Below, piece by piece: positions 55,202 to 64,000 of a stretch of DNA of 64,000 nt. The DNA is taken from NCBI GenBank assembly GCA_018649725.1, contig JABIHH010000063.1, positions 1-64,000 on the forward strand, written 5' to 3'. The notes under the pieces were generated by a model, which saw only the letters and a program-made list of their open reading frames with translations, had not been told where the DNA came from and searched no databases. Position 1 is the stretch's first letter. Every line of letters begins with the position of its first letter. The position numbers and the translations under genes were made by a program. Origin of the DNA: Rhodospirillaceae bacterium (GTDB lineage: Bacteria; Pseudomonadota; Alphaproteobacteria; Rhodospirillales; UBA2165).

Positions 55202-56323
55202 TTACGTAAACAGCGTCAACACGCCAGTATAGCTGTAGAGGCGGTTGTTGGAAATTTCGCCATTGGCGTAGAGGCCGATGATGGGGATGTCGCCGAGGAT
55301 GCTTTCGATGATTTGCATTTCGGCATTGGCTTCACCGAACATGTGCGGGCCGCGGGCGATGCAGGATATATAGATCCCACCTTTGATGTTGGTGCCTGAA
55401 CGTTTCTTTAATCCAGCAACCATTTCAGCCAAATCTTTTTGCGCCGCATTGGCATCGCGGCTGACGAACATCAAATGGTCACCGTGTTCAACGGGGGCTG
55501 CTATTGCAATCACGCCTTCTTCGGGGTCAACGCCAATTAGATTGCGCACCACATAATCGCCGGTGTCAGAGCCAACCACCGGCAGCGCCGCATGAATGAA
55601 GCCGCCGACTTTTTGTAGATCGCGGGCGAGTATCTCGCCAATATCTTCTTGAAAAACCTCAACGGCTTTTTTGCCGTCTAGGCCAATGACAAAATTCTCG
55701 GCACATTCGGTGATTTCGTGGACCTCGCCGATCGGTCGGCAGCCTTGGCTGAGCGCGGTCGCCACCGTTATCTCTGGATTAAAGACGATGCCCGAGACGC
55801 CGCCGCCGGTGACCTCACCCGCAATATGATGCTTAGGCGTATCACTGATGGTCAAACCGCCAATAAGATAGCCTTCCGATTCAATCGCAATGTCGTCAAT
55901 GATCTCGAGGACCTCTTCATTGGCGCAATCGGCATGCAAGAGGACTAAGGGCGGTCCGGTCATAAAATTATCGTTCACCGGATCGCTGTCATATTCCAGC
56001 GAATCTACCGCATCAATCGTCGGCAATATTTCGAACCCGTCTTCGGGCAGGGCGGCTGTCATAACTGCAATGGCCGGTACTTCGAAATATTCATGCGCGC
56101 CGGTGCTACCGAGCGCGCAAACGCCAAGCCCAGCACTGCCGACCCATTTATCGATCCCGGTCTCTTCTTTCAAAGCCTCCAGGATCGGAGCGAGGTAGGG
56201 CGCAATAACGTCCGTTACATAGACAAAGCCCAAATTGGCATTTGGATTATCGGCAAGCTCGTGCAGGCAATCAGTGAGGGTGGATTGCCAATCGACATTT
56301 TGGGCGTGCGCAGCTTGAAACAT
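55202..56323 (-). CDS. FIST-domain sensory protein
   Basis: 373 residues comprising FIST N and FIST C domains. The N-terminal domain includes ANLGFVYVTDVIAPYLAPILEAL, WVGSAGLGVCALGSTGAHEY and AIAVMTAAL. The C-terminal domain includes IALPVE-like sections GDYVVRNLIGVDPEEGVIAIAAPVEHGDHLMFVSRD and CIARGPHMFGEANAEMQIIESILGDIPIIGLYANGEISN. FIST proteins are proposed to bind small ligands, such as amino acids, and to signal through partner domains. No kinase or cyclase is fused or adjacent here. Confidence 0.9.
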   Translation of the reverse strand: MFQAAHAQNVDWQSTLTDCLHELADNPNANLGFVYVTDVIAPYLAPILEALKEETGIDKWVGSAGLGVCALGSTGAHEYFEVPAIAVMTAALPEDGFEILPTIDAVDSLEYDSDPVNDNFMTGPPLVLLHADCANEEVLEIIDDIAIESEGYLIGGLTISDTPKHHIAGEVTGGGVSGIVFNPEITVATALSQGCRPIGEVHEITECAENFVIGLDGKKAVEVFQEDIGEILARDLQKVGGFIHAALPVVGSDTGDYVVRNLIGVDPEEGVIAIAAPVEHGDHLMFVSRDANAAQKDLAEMVAGLKKRSGTNIKGGIYISCIARGPHMFGEANAEMQIIESILGDIPIIGLYANGEISNNRLYSYTGVLTLFT

Positions 56324-56351
56324 TAAACTTGGGTTTCCTAATAAACGAGCT

Positions 56352-57041
56352 CTATCTTACTAGCTTCATCACCATCGGCAATATGCGTTTTACAATTTCA
56401 TCGACACCTTGGGCGTTGGGATGAATACCGTCCTGCTGGTTTAACCTAGGATTGGCAACAACGCCGGCCAGAAAAAAGGGATAAAGCGGGACGTCAAATT
56501 GCCGCGCGAGCTCTGGATAAATTTGATTAAATTCCCGGCCATACTCTTTACCGAGATTGGGCGGCGCCATCATACCGGCGATTAGCACACGGGTACCCTT
56601 GGCTTTTAGGCGGCGCAGGATTTCTGCGAGATTTTGCCGGGAGCTGGCAGGCTCAATACCGCGCAAGCCATCATTGGCACCAAGTTCCAGCAAGACGGCA
56701 TCTGGTTTATCCGCCAAGGCCCAAGCCAGCCGTGCTTTGCCGCCAGCCGTGGTGTCGCCCGACACAGAAGATGAGATAATGCGAACGCTCAGACCCTTTT
56801 GTTTCAGCGCCTGGGATAGTTTTTCAGTAAACGAATCTGGCTGTTGCAAACCATAGCCCGCTGCCAAACTATCGCCAAAGACCATAAGTTTTACAGGCTC
56901 TGCCGCATATGATGGCAGCACCGCCCCACTCATCGCCGATAAAAAGATCGCGAGAATGACGCCTAAATGACAAAAACGCCTTGCCCGGTGGCGAGAAAGC
57001 CTTTTATGAACTAAATGAAAATGAACGGTCCAATACATCAT
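56352..57041 (-). CDS. tesA: GDSL-family esterase/thioesterase (TesA-like)
   Basis: SGNH/GDSL hydrolase of about 229 residues, likely periplasmic acyl-CoA thioesterase/lysophospholipase-type. The signal peptide is FCHLGVILAIFLSAMSGAVLPSYA. Catalytic blocks: VFGDSLAAGYGL (Ser), SSSVSGDTTAGG (Gly), LELGANDGLRG (Asn) and DGIHPNAQG (Asp/His). The track ORF runs to 57371, but its first 110 residues read antisense to the ABC gene, so I start at 57041 (57038 is equally possible). It is divergent from the ABC pair with a 10-base gap, the same tesA-ybbA-ybbP arrangement as in E. coli. Confidence 0.93.
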   Translation of the reverse strand: MMYWTVHFHLVHKRLSRHRARRFCHLGVILAIFLSAMSGAVLPSYAAEPVKLMVFGDSLAAGYGLQQPDSFTEKLSQALKQKGLSVRIISSSVSGDTTAGGKARLAWALADKPDAVLLELGANDGLRGIEPASSRQNLAEILRRLKAKGTRVLIAGMMAPPNLGKEYGREFNQIYPELARQFDVPLYPFFLAGVVANPRLNQQDGIHPNAQGVDEIVKRILPMVMKLVR

Positions 57042-57051
57042 GGGATAATAT

Positions 57052-57783
57052 ATGTCTGATCCGCAGCAAAATTCAAAGCAGATTTCCGAGCAAGTGTCCG
57101 GGAGGGGCAAATCTATTAATTTGCAGGATGTGCATTTGTCACTCACCAGCGACGCCGGCGAGGTTAATATTTTGCGCGGCATCTCGCTTGGTGTGGAAAG
57201 CGGTGAGGCAGTTGGTGTGATCGGGCCTTCCGGCGGCGGCAAGTCAACCATGATGATGGTGATCGCCGGATTAGAGCGGGCGTCCTCCGGCACGGTCGAG
57301 ACGGCAGGATTTGATTTAACCAATTTAAATGAAGACGAACTGGCACTGTTCCGGCGCGACAATGTTGGCATTGTGTTTCAAGATTTTCACCTCATCCCAA
57401 CCATGACGGCGCTCGAGAACGTTGCGGTGCCGCTGGAGTTTGCCGGTATTACTGATGCGCCCGAGCGCGCCCGCGATCGCCTTGATGCGGTCGGCCTCGA
57501 TCATCGCCTAGCCCATTATCCCGGCCAGCTTTCCGGCGGGGAGCAACAGCGGGTCGCCCTGGCCCGCGCTTTCGCTGCCCGCCCGGCCATTCTACTAGCC
57601 GACGAGCCGACCGGAAATCTCGATGGTAAGACAGGCGGGGCCGTTATGGATTTGCTGTTCGAACTTCATGATACGGCGGGCACAACCATGATGTTGATCA
57701 GCCATGACCGCGTTTTGGCGGATCGGTGTGATCGCATTATTACTCTCGCAGACGGGCAAGTAACGGAAGGCGCAGAAGCTTAA
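57052..57783 (+). CDS. ABC transporter ATP-binding protein (YbbA-like)
   Basis: 243-residue ATPase of the LolD/MacB-like group. Walker A is GPSGGGKST, the signature LSGGEQQR, Walker [14 protein letters not shown], and the switch His in SHDRV. A short N-terminal extension ([20 protein letters not shown]) precedes the domain. The stop codon directly abuts the permease start. Divergent from tesA. Likely energises extraction of lipids or lipid-like products from the inner membrane, by family analogy. Confidence 0.95.
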   Translation: MSDPQQNSKQISEQVSGRGKSINLQDVHLSLTSDAGEVNILRGISLGVESGEAVGVIGPSGGGKSTMMMVIAGLERASSGTVETAGFDLTNLNEDELALFRRDNVGIVFQDFHLIPTMTALENVAVPLEFAGITDAPERARDRLDAVGLDHRLAHYPGQLSGGEQQRVALARAFAARPAILLADEPTGNLDGKTGGAVMDLLFELHDTAGTTMMLISHDRVLADRCDRIITLADGQVTEGAEA

Positions 57784-60303
57784 ATGAACAATGAGCTCTC
57801 CCTTGCCAGCAAATTTGCCCGCCGTGAGTTGCGCGGTGGCCTCAAAGGCTTTCGCATCTTTGTCGCCTGTTTGGCGTTAGGTGTGGCAGCAATTGCCGGG
57901 GTTGGCTCACTCTCGCAATCGATTGAGGCCGGGCTGCAACGGGATGGCAAAAAACTACTCGGCGGTGACGTTGCGTTGCGCTTACTCCATCGCCCGGCTG
58001 ATGAAGAACACCTTCAGCATTTCAAAAGCAGTGCCACCTATTCTGAAGTCATTGAGATGCGCGCCATGGCCAAAAGCTCCGGCAGCCGTACGCTGGTTGA
58101 GTTAAAAGCGGTTGATGACGCCTATCCCCTGGTCGGCACCATGGCCTTAAAAAACGGGCTTAATTTACGATCAGCGCTGGCTCAAAAAGCGGGCGTCTGG
58201 GGGGCCGTCGCTGAGAGCAATTTGTTGGTCAAATTAAAACTCAAACTCGGCGACCAGGTGCAAATTGGCGAAAGCCGGTTTCGCCTGACCGGCATTGTCG
58301 AAAAAGAGCCGGACCGGGTTGCCAATGTGCTGAGCTTTGGCCCCCGGCTGATGATAGCCAGCCAAGGCCTAGCGGCAACAAAATTAGTACAGCCCGGCAG
58401 TCAGATCCGCTATCGCTATCGAGTGTCTCTTAAAGACGACCGAAGTGCGACAAACTGGATCGAGACTCTCAAAGAAAAATTTCCCAAAGCTGGATGGCGC
58501 ATTCGCAACACCGAACAAGCAGCCCCTGGCCTGCAACGCTTCATTGATCGGATGACCTTGTTTTTGTCCTTTGTTGGACTGACAACATTATTGGTTGGCG
58601 GTGTTGGGGTCAGCAATGCGGTGGCAAGCTATCTCGACAGCAAGGTTAAAATCATCGCGACCTATAAATGTTTGGGTGCGGCGAGCTCGCTGGTTTTCCG
58701 AGTTTACTTTATCCAGATTGCCGCGCTCGCCGGATTGGGCGTGCTCATCGGTCTGATATTCGGCGCCATCCTGCCGACCGTTGCCATCATTGGCTTAGAG
58801 GGTGTGTTGCCGGTTAATCCCGAGGCCGGGCTCTATCCTGTGCCGATAATTACGGCGGCAATATTTGGCATCCTCATCGCGCTGACCTTCGCGCTCTGGC
58901 CGTTGGCCCGGGCGCGGGAAATCCCGGCGGGAAATTTGTTTAGAGATAAAGTTCAGCCGGCCCATATCCGCCCGCAACGTAAATTTCTGTTTGCTGTCAT
59001 TTTAGGCGGGCTTGCGTTGGCAGCGCTCACCATCGCCACCGCCAATGATCACTGGTTTGCGATTTGGTTTGTTTTGGGGACCGGGCTTGCCTTGGTTTTA
59101 TTGCGGGGCTCAGCCTCTTTGATGACCCGGTGGGCCCGAAAAGTTACCGGCATTCGCAATACCGAGCTGCGCCTCGCCCTCGCTAATTTACACCGCCCTG
59201 GGGCCGTGACCTCCAGCATTGTGCTCTCACTCGGCCTTGGCCTGACGGTCTTGATCGCCATCGCTTTAATAGAGGGTAATCTCAGCCGCCAAGTAAACGA
59301 GCGCCTGCCGGTGATGGCGCCGGCATTTTTCTTTATTGATATTCAACCGGACCAAACTGCCCGTTTTGACCGGGCCGTAAATTCGGTGCCGGGCTCTGGT
59401 GACTATAAACGGGTCGCTTCGCTGAGGGGCCGCATTGTCAAAATTGCCGGCGTGCCGGTTGAGAAAGTCGATATCTCGCCCGGTGTGCAATGGGCAACCC
59501 GCGGCGACCGCGCACTTACTTATGCCGCAAGCCCTGCGGAGGGCACCGAGATCGTTGCCGGGAAATGGTGGCCGGCAGAATATAGCGGGCCGCCGGTGAT
59601 ATCTCTTGATGCCAATCTCGCCCGAGGCTTTGGCGTTGGCCTTGGCGATAGTTTGACGCTGAACATATTGGGCCGGGAGATTGAGGCCAAAATCACCTCA
59701 CTCCGGAAAATTGATTGGCGGTCTTTGCGCTTTGATTTTGCCATTATTTTTGCCCCTGGCACCCTTAACAATGCGCCGCATAGCCATATCGCCGCCCTGC
59801 AAGCGCCAAAGGAACTCGAAGACAAGATCGAGAAAACCGTCAGTGATCGTTTTAATAATATCTCCATCATCCGGGTGCGCGAGGCGCTTCAAGCCGCGGC
59901 GACGATGTTGGACGGCATTGGCGCGGCCATTCGCTCAACTGCCGCGGTGACAATTTTAGGTGGCTCATTGGTTTTGGCAGGCGCGGTTGCAGCCGGCCGG
60001 CGGCGGCGGATTTATGATGCAGTGGTGTTTAAAGTTTTAGGGGCCACCCGGCGCACCATTCTCAAGGCCTTTTTGCTCGAATATGGCATGCTCGGCATTG
60101 CGACCTCGATCATTGCTGCGCTAATCGGCACGCTAACGGCCTGGGGGATTGTTGTGTTTCTGATGGATATGGCCTGGGTCTTTATCCCCGCTGCCGTCTG
60201 GACGACCGTCTCAATTTGCCTGATCGTCACGATGATTATCGGTTTTGCCGGCACCTGGCGGGCGCTGGGCCAAAAGGCCGCACCGCTTTTGCGCAATGAA
60301 TAA
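57784..60303 (+). CDS. ABC transporter permease, FtsX/YbbP family
   Basis: 839-residue permease with two FtsX-type domains and large periplasmic regions. N-terminal KFARRELRGGLKGFRIFVACLALGVAAIAGVGSL is the first membrane segment. Membrane clusters follow near 255-380 and 400-490, and again near 715-830. The DEHI-like YDAVVFKVLGATRRTILKAFLLEY motif near residue 745 is the FtsX coupling helix. ATG starts immediately after the ATPase stop. Paired with YbbA-like ATPase and tesA as in E. coli. Substrate not defined. Confidence 0.95.
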   Translation: MNNELSLASKFARRELRGGLKGFRIFVACLALGVAAIAGVGSLSQSIEAGLQRDGKKLLGGDVALRLLHRPADEEHLQHFKSSATYSEVIEMRAMAKSSGSRTLVELKAVDDAYPLVGTMALKNGLNLRSALAQKAGVWGAVAESNLLVKLKLKLGDQVQIGESRFRLTGIVEKEPDRVANVLSFGPRLMIASQGLAATKLVQPGSQIRYRYRVSLKDDRSATNWIETLKEKFPKAGWRIRNTEQAAPGLQRFIDRMTLFLSFVGLTTLLVGGVGVSNAVASYLDSKVKIIATYKCLGAASSLVFRVYFIQIAALAGLGVLIGLIFGAILPTVAIIGLEGVLPVNPEAGLYPVPIITAAIFGILIALTFALWPLARAREIPAGNLFRDKVQPAHIRPQRKFLFAVILGGLALAALTIATANDHWFAIWFVLGTGLALVLLRGSASLMTRWARKVTGIRNTELRLALANLHRPGAVTSSIVLSLGLGLTVLIAIALIEGNLSRQVNERLPVMAPAFFFIDIQPDQTARFDRAVNSVPGSGDYKRVASLRGRIVKIAGVPVEKVDISPGVQWATRGDRALTYAASPAEGTEIVAGKWWPAEYSGPPVISLDANLARGFGVGLGDSLTLNILGREIEAKITSLRKIDWRSLRFDFAIIFAPGTLNNAPHSHIAALQAPKELEDKIEKTVSDRFNNISIIRVREALQAAATMLDGIGAAIRSTAAVTILGGSLVLAGAVAAGRRRRIYDAVVFKVLGATRRTILKAFLLEYGMLGIATSIIAALIGTLTAWGIVVFLMDMAWVFIPAAVWTTVSICLIVTMIIGFAGTWRALGQKAAPLLRNE

Positions 60304-60429
60304 GGCTTCTTAACCGTTTTGACCTTCGCGTTACATTACCAAGATTTAATGCAGTTTCACTTGATCTTAAGGCTCTTCCTGACATATTAAGGGCATAAGG
60401 TGCGAATTTAATAAATAAAAGGGAATATC

Positions 60430-61185
60430 ATGGCTTTTGGACAAAATGACGACCAATCGATGCGGCTCTCCGGTGTTGCCCAAGCGCAAGAATCAGCGCT
60501 AGACGTTGGCCTGCGTCAACATATGCTCAAAGTATACAATTACATGACATCCGGTCTCCTATTGACTGGTATTGTTGCCTATGCCGGCGTTCAAATCCCG
60601 GCACTTTTGAACTTGATGTATGCCGCTGGACCGGGTGGCGCGCTACAGCCAACGATGTTTGCCTATATCGTTATGTTTTCACCGCTAGCCTTTATTTTGG
60701 TTTTGAATTTTGGCATCCAGCGTATGCAAGCTTCTACAGCGCAGTTGGTATTTTGGGCCTTTGCAGCGATCATGGGCCTTTCCATGACGCATTTGTTTTT
60801 GGTCTATACCGGCACAAGTATCACACGCGTGTTCTTTATCACCGCCGCGACGTTCGCCTCGATGAGTCTTTATGGCTACACCACCAAACGAGATCTGTCT
60901 AAATTCGGCTCCTTCCTAATGATGGGCCTGATCGGCATCATCATTGCTTCGGTGATTAATATATTCATGCAATCTTCTGCCATGCAGTTTGTGATCTCTG
61001 TCGTTGGCGTCTTGGTCTTTGTTGGCCTGACGGCACATGACACACAAAACATCAAACGCATGTATGTTGAAGGGGAGCATTCAGAAACCGCTTCCAAGAA
61101 AGCAATTATGGGCGCTTTAAGCCTTTATCTCGATTTCTTAAACCTCTTTATCATGTTGATGCATCTGCTGGGCGACCGCAGATAA
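60430..61185 (+). CDS. Bax inhibitor-1/YccA-family membrane protein
   Basis: 251 residues with about seven hydrophobic segments. The family is recognisable in RQHMLKVYNYMTSGLLLTGIVAY, SLTHIFLVYTGTSI-like SMTHLFLVYTGTSITRVFFITAATFASMSLYGYTTKRDLSKFGSFLMMGLIGIIIASV and the C-terminal GALSLYLDFLNLFIMLMHLLGDRR. Members may act as pH-dependent Ca2+ leak channels or regulate membrane proteases. A rho-independent terminator follows. No partner gene is apparent. Confidence 0.95.
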   Translation: MAFGQNDDQSMRLSGVAQAQESALDVGLRQHMLKVYNYMTSGLLLTGIVAYAGVQIPALLNLMYAAGPGGALQPTMFAYIVMFSPLAFILVLNFGIQRMQASTAQLVFWAFAAIMGLSMTHLFLVYTGTSITRVFFITAATFASMSLYGYTTKRDLSKFGSFLMMGLIGIIIASVINIFMQSSAMQFVISVVGVLVFVGLTAHDTQNIKRMYVEGEHSETASKKAIMGALSLYLDFLNLFIMLMHLLGDRR

Positions 61186-61205
61186 AACAGCAAGAATAAA
61201 ATTTC

Positions 61206-61241
61206 AAAAGCCCGGTTGTTGTTGCAGCCGGGCTTTTTTTT
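61206..61241 (+). terminator. Rho-independent terminator after the BI-1 gene
   Basis: AAGCCCGGTTG, loop TTGTTG, CAGCCGGGCTT followed by seven T gives a strong GC stem (one G-T pair) and T tract, about 20 bases after the stop codon. A clear intrinsic terminator. Confidence 0.88.
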
Positions 61242-61365
61242 GCTTCAGAAATTACTTTAACCAGCTCAGATTATTCCACCGCGACAAGGCTTTAGACATA
61301 AAAAGAGATGTGATTTGCGAGCCAGATCAGCTACGCTTGGCTTCTCAAGCAAGGGATTCCTTAAA

Positions 61366-62823
61366 TTGGCTGACACAATCTTAGTCGCTCCAAAATACAA
61401 AATCGATCTCAAAAGGGCTGCCGTTGATGTAAAGCGCCTGGCCGACGGCAATCTGATCCTGCGCTCGCCTTATGATCTTCCCCCCTCAAAGGAAAATATT
61501 GGCGATTGGCTGCGAAAATGGGCGGCCGCTGACCCGAAACGGCTGTTTTTAGCTAAGCGAGCCCAAACACAGGCACAATGGGATGAAATCACCTATGGCG
61601 ACGCCCTCAAGCAAGTGCGCTCAATCGCCCAAGCTCTCGCCAGCCGGGAATTATCCCCTGTCAGACCGGTTTTGCTGATCTCTAAAAACGGTATTGATAA
61701 TGCGCTGCTGCAATTGGCCGCGATGGATATCGGCGTGCCGGCCATTCATGTTAATCCGACACTGGCTTTAAAGCCTGAACAATTCGAAGGCTTCAAACAC
61801 ATTATTCAACAAACCACGCCGGGCCTGGTGTTTGCCGCCGAGGGCGCGCCTTTTGCGACCGCGCTCAAATATGCCGCGGATCAGGGGGCAGAGATTTTGC
61901 TGTCGAGCGATCCGGTTGCCGGGCTCCCGTCGACTGAATTTGGTAAAATCACCAAATCCTGGCGCAAGGGAGCGGCCGTCAAAGCGCGCGCCAAGAATAC
62001 GCCAGAGACAATTGCCAAAGTGCATTATTCCGGCACTCAGCCGAGCGAAATGGTCGGTATTGTGACGACGCAGGTCACCATGTCGATCAATCAGGATGCC
62101 CTTGCTGTCGTTATTCCCCAGCTGGGCGCCCGCCCTCCGATCATTGTCGATGATGCGCCCTGGCATCACGCCAGCGGCGGCAATCTTATTTTCAATGCCG
62201 CTTTACGAAACGGCGGTACACTTTATATCGATCGCTTTGGGCCAGAAAACCAAAATGAAAACCAAAATGTAAATCAAAAGGGTGATGAGGGTGCAGCGCT
62301 TGAGACGCCGTCTCCTTCCATTCATTTTACCGAAGCCATGCCGTTTTATGGATTGGTCAGCCGATTGGAAGAAAATATCCTGCTCAGAAAGGCCTTTTTC
62401 CGTAATCTCGACCTCATTTGGATTGTGAATGGGACCATCAGCCATGAAATTAAGGGCCGTCTCCAAGCTCTGGCCCGCGAACAGACTGGCTTTGAAATTC
62501 CGATCCTTGCCAGTTTCAGCGGTGTCGGCACAGCCGCCATCAATACCGCCCTCTACTTTGAAAGCGATTCTGACGCAAATATCGGTCTACCGGTTCCGGG
62601 AACCTTTATTAAGCTGGTTAGAATTGGCGCTGAACAAGACGATAATTGGGGAATAATGGTCAATACGCCCGGCCTCAATCCGGCGATTTGGCAAAACGGC
62701 GGGCCGATTAAAGCCGAAACTGATGAAGACGGCTATTTCACCGTCTATGAGACCGTGCGCCTGATCGATCCAATGCGGCCCTTCAAGGGCATTGAGCGCC
62801 AAAGCCGCGTTACTGAAGCGTAA
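61366..62823 (+). CDS. Degenerate feruloyl-CoA-synthase-like protein
   Basis: About 485 residues resembling feruloyl-CoA synthase, with ADGNLILRSPYDLPPSKENIGDWLRKWAAADPKRLFLAKR and DDAPWHHASGGNLIFNAALRNGGTLYIDR. The ATP-binding A3 motif, normally TSGSTGxPKGV, is YSGTQPSEMVGIV, without its Lys. The A5 motif (TETA) reads GVGTAA, and the A7 motif ends FTVYETVRLIDPMRPFKGIERQSRVTEA at the hinge, with the whole C-terminal domain (catalytic Lys) missing. It is probably catalytically dead. The track start is TTG at 61315; I prefer TTG at 61366, preceded by AAGGGA. It could be a pseudogene or a ligand-binding protein. Confidence 0.75.
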   Translation: MADTILVAPKYKIDLKRAAVDVKRLADGNLILRSPYDLPPSKENIGDWLRKWAAADPKRLFLAKRAQTQAQWDEITYGDALKQVRSIAQALASRELSPVRPVLLISKNGIDNALLQLAAMDIGVPAIHVNPTLALKPEQFEGFKHIIQQTTPGLVFAAEGAPFATALKYAADQGAEILLSSDPVAGLPSTEFGKITKSWRKGAAVKARAKNTPETIAKVHYSGTQPSEMVGIVTTQVTMSINQDALAVVIPQLGARPPIIVDDAPWHHASGGNLIFNAALRNGGTLYIDRFGPENQNENQNVNQKGDEGAALETPSPSIHFTEAMPFYGLVSRLEENILLRKAFFRNLDLIWIVNGTISHEIKGRLQALAREQTGFEIPILASFSGVGTAAINTALYFESDSDANIGLPVPGTFIKLVRIGAEQDDNWGIMVNTPGLNPAIWQNGGPIKAETDEDGYFTVYETVRLIDPMRPFKGIERQSRVTEA

Positions 62824-62839
62824 CGACTTAGATTTAGGC

Positions 62840-63553
62840 TCAAGCGTTCAAAAAATCCATCGCCGCGTTCAATTGGCTCATACGCTGATGATTGCCATAA
62901 TTGCTATCTGGATGATGAATGGTGGCCAGCATTCTGAACCGCGATCGGACCGCGCTGCGATCGGGCATTTCGGAGGGTGCAAACCCCAAAACATGGAGCG
63001 CATCAGCCCTGGAGGTCACGCCGCCGTTTAAAGGCGCAAATAACAGGACCGAAACGATTGCCTGGAGGCGCTCCATCTCCGCTTTCATTTCACCGTTCAT
63101 CTTGGCATTGTCTTTGGCTGTGTCGGTAGCTGCGGCTTTTTGCTCTGCCTCAGCCTTTAGGGTCGCTTGGGCGGCTTTTTCTACTTTTTCGGTCTCAGGG
63201 TTGTGAATTTTGACCGAATGCTGCCCATCATCCAAAATAAGCGCCAAATTCAGCGCTCGTCTCACAATCGAAACGTCATAGCCGGGCGATAATCTGGCCT
63301 GCAAACGGGGCTTGCGCCGCCATGGACGTCCCTCTGACGGACCGGATTTTAAGACAGTTTCTTCGCGGTCTCCGGGGGGTGGGCCACCCGGATCGGGAAA
63401 GGTTTTGATGACATCCTCCGGGATGACCAAAAGGACCGAACGCGCTAGGTCAGCAACATTGACCGATCGCCTTTCAGCCAGCTTGGTAACCATATCTCTA
63501 AACACCGATGAGCAAGGAATTGTATAAGACTGTTTACGTGCTTTGGTTGTCAT
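62840..63553 (-). CDS. J-domain-like protein with basic N-terminal region
   Basis: 237-residue soluble protein. The C-terminal 45 residues contain RFRMLATIHHPDSNYGNHQRMSQLNAAMDFLNA, a J-domain-like helix and the HPD motif, the site of contact with Hsp70. The N-terminal 50 residues (SYTIPCSSVFRDMVTKLAERRSVNVADLARSVLLVIPE) look like a short helical DNA-binding-type region, but I cannot assign a family. The middle is Ala/Lys-rich and coiled-coil-like (about 115-165). It may recruit DnaK. It is convergent with the Fcs-like gene, with a 16-base gap. Confidence 0.7.
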   Translation of the reverse strand: MTTKARKQSYTIPCSSVFRDMVTKLAERRSVNVADLARSVLLVIPEDVIKTFPDPGGPPPGDREETVLKSGPSEGRPWRRKPRLQARLSPGYDVSIVRRALNLALILDDGQHSVKIHNPETEKVEKAAQATLKAEAEQKAAATDTAKDNAKMNGEMKAEMERLQAIVSVLLFAPLNGGVTSRADALHVLGFAPSEMPDRSAVRSRFRMLATIHHPDSNYGNHQRMSQLNAAMDFLNA

Positions 63554-64000
63554 TCTTTATTCTTTGTGCTTTCAGAACGGTTTCAACATTTATCCCTCGG
63601 GGATCCGCCTCAATCGTTTCTGATACCCCCGGGGCCCTCAGCTAAATCTAGGTGTTGGGGGTAAACCCCCAAAAAGCACAGGACCTTGGGCACTATATAT
63701 AGAGTTGCGTAACGAACTGTCAACTACCAATGTTGTTTTGTTGTTTTAGAGACATAATTTTTGCAATTTAGATCGCGAATTGCTCACATTAAACCTAAAG
63801 ATACTTGACTTAACACATTGTTATTAAATGATTATTCCTATAGACAGAATTTAACTCACGCATCACCTGAGGCCGTTGAATTTTCGGTTGGATGCCGATC
63901 AGGTTATGGAATTCTAACGCCTAGATCTTCAGATTGCTTACAGTTTGTTACATAATCAATCCAAAATAGGGTGTTTTTGACTATATATGCCTACAAATGC
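63554..64000. other. Gene-free right edge with GC-rich palindromes
   Basis: No ORF in any frame is convincing here. The first 120 bases upstream of the J-domain gene hold three inverted repeats: ATCCC-TCG-GGGAT (63592-63604), CCCCGGGG (63627-63634) and TTGGGGGT-AA-ACCCCCAA (63655-63672). The rest is AT-rich, with no tRNA or terminator recognised. Promoter elements for the minus-strand gene must lie here. The end of the window cuts off whatever follows. Confidence 0.6.

Noticed and set aside
57042-57371. N-terminal extension of the tesA ORF (first 110 codons of the track ORF)
   Set aside because: It is antisense to the ABC ATPase gene, and the signal peptide and family match begin at about 57041.

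Overview
The window is a 64 kb chromosomal stretch of moderate G+C from an alphaproteobacterium, most likely a marine member of the Rhodospirillales or a related order. The grounds are the gene order rpmH-rnpA-yidD-yidC-yihA-argB followed by a HAD nucleotidase, dapD and dapE, an IalB-family protein, an ScfR/RamB-like regulator divergent from isocitrate lyase, a CyaC-like membrane adenylate cyclase, and many PAS-histidine kinases and c-di-GMP proteins. The taxonomic call is inference. I saw no tRNA, rRNA, CRISPR array, transposase or prophage gene.

Layout. 0-1 kb: 3' part of a gamma-glutamyltransferase. 1.2-7.7 kb: two sensor kinases, and a TVP38 membrane protein paired with a flavin disulfide oxidoreductase. 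7.8-12.4 kb: the rpmH to argB housekeeping run behind a good sigma70-type promoter. 12.4-15.8 kb: a diguanylate cyclase and an EAL phosphodiesterase. 16-19.5 kb: HAD phosphatase, dapD, dapE and a membrane protein. 19.6-26 kb: two more kinases, an SLC13 carrier and an MFS_3 exporter. 26-28.2 kb: def-fmt-truA. 28.4-31.7 kb: rmuC, an intergenic repeat block, an unusual KdsB-like protein and argG. 31.9-39.6 kb: a FAD monooxygenase with a DsbA-like partner and the aceA/ScfR divergent locus, bracketed by two paralogous proteins of unknown function. 39.6-44.4 kb: membrane protein, rlmN, IalB-like protein, a TrmH-type methyltransferase and a redox-type adenylate cyclase. 44.4-53.6 kb: MFS carrier, acetoacetyl-CoA synthetase, tandem EamA exporters, a UDG-fold protein, sirtuin, low-molecular-weight phosphatase, fructosamine-kinase-like protein and a TehA/SLAC1 channel. 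53.7-63.6 kb: a triple-RidA protein, a FIST sensor, tesA divergent from an ybbA-ybbP type ABC system, a Bax-inhibitor-1 protein, a degenerate feruloyl-CoA-synthase-like protein and a J-domain protein.

How the genes work together. Ribosome and membrane biogenesis (rpmH, rnpA, yidD, yidC, yihA), translation and RNA modification (def, fmt, truA, rlmN), arginine synthesis (argB, argG) and lysine/peptidoglycan precursor synthesis (dapD, dapE) are interleaved with signalling: four orphan histidine kinases, one GGDEF and one EAL protein, one adenylate cyclase and one FIST sensor. aceA, the ScfR-like regulator and acetoacetyl-CoA synthetase suggest growth on C2 and ketone-body substrates.

The items I think are least described are the paralogous pair at 31.9 and 38.7 kb, which share N- and C-terminal motifs and a central region that reads like a decayed GGDEF domain; a single-chain triple RidA lacking the catalytic arginine in every repeat; a KdsB-like protein without its nucleotide-binding signature; and an acyl-CoA-synthetase-like protein that has lost its catalytic motifs and C-terminal domain.
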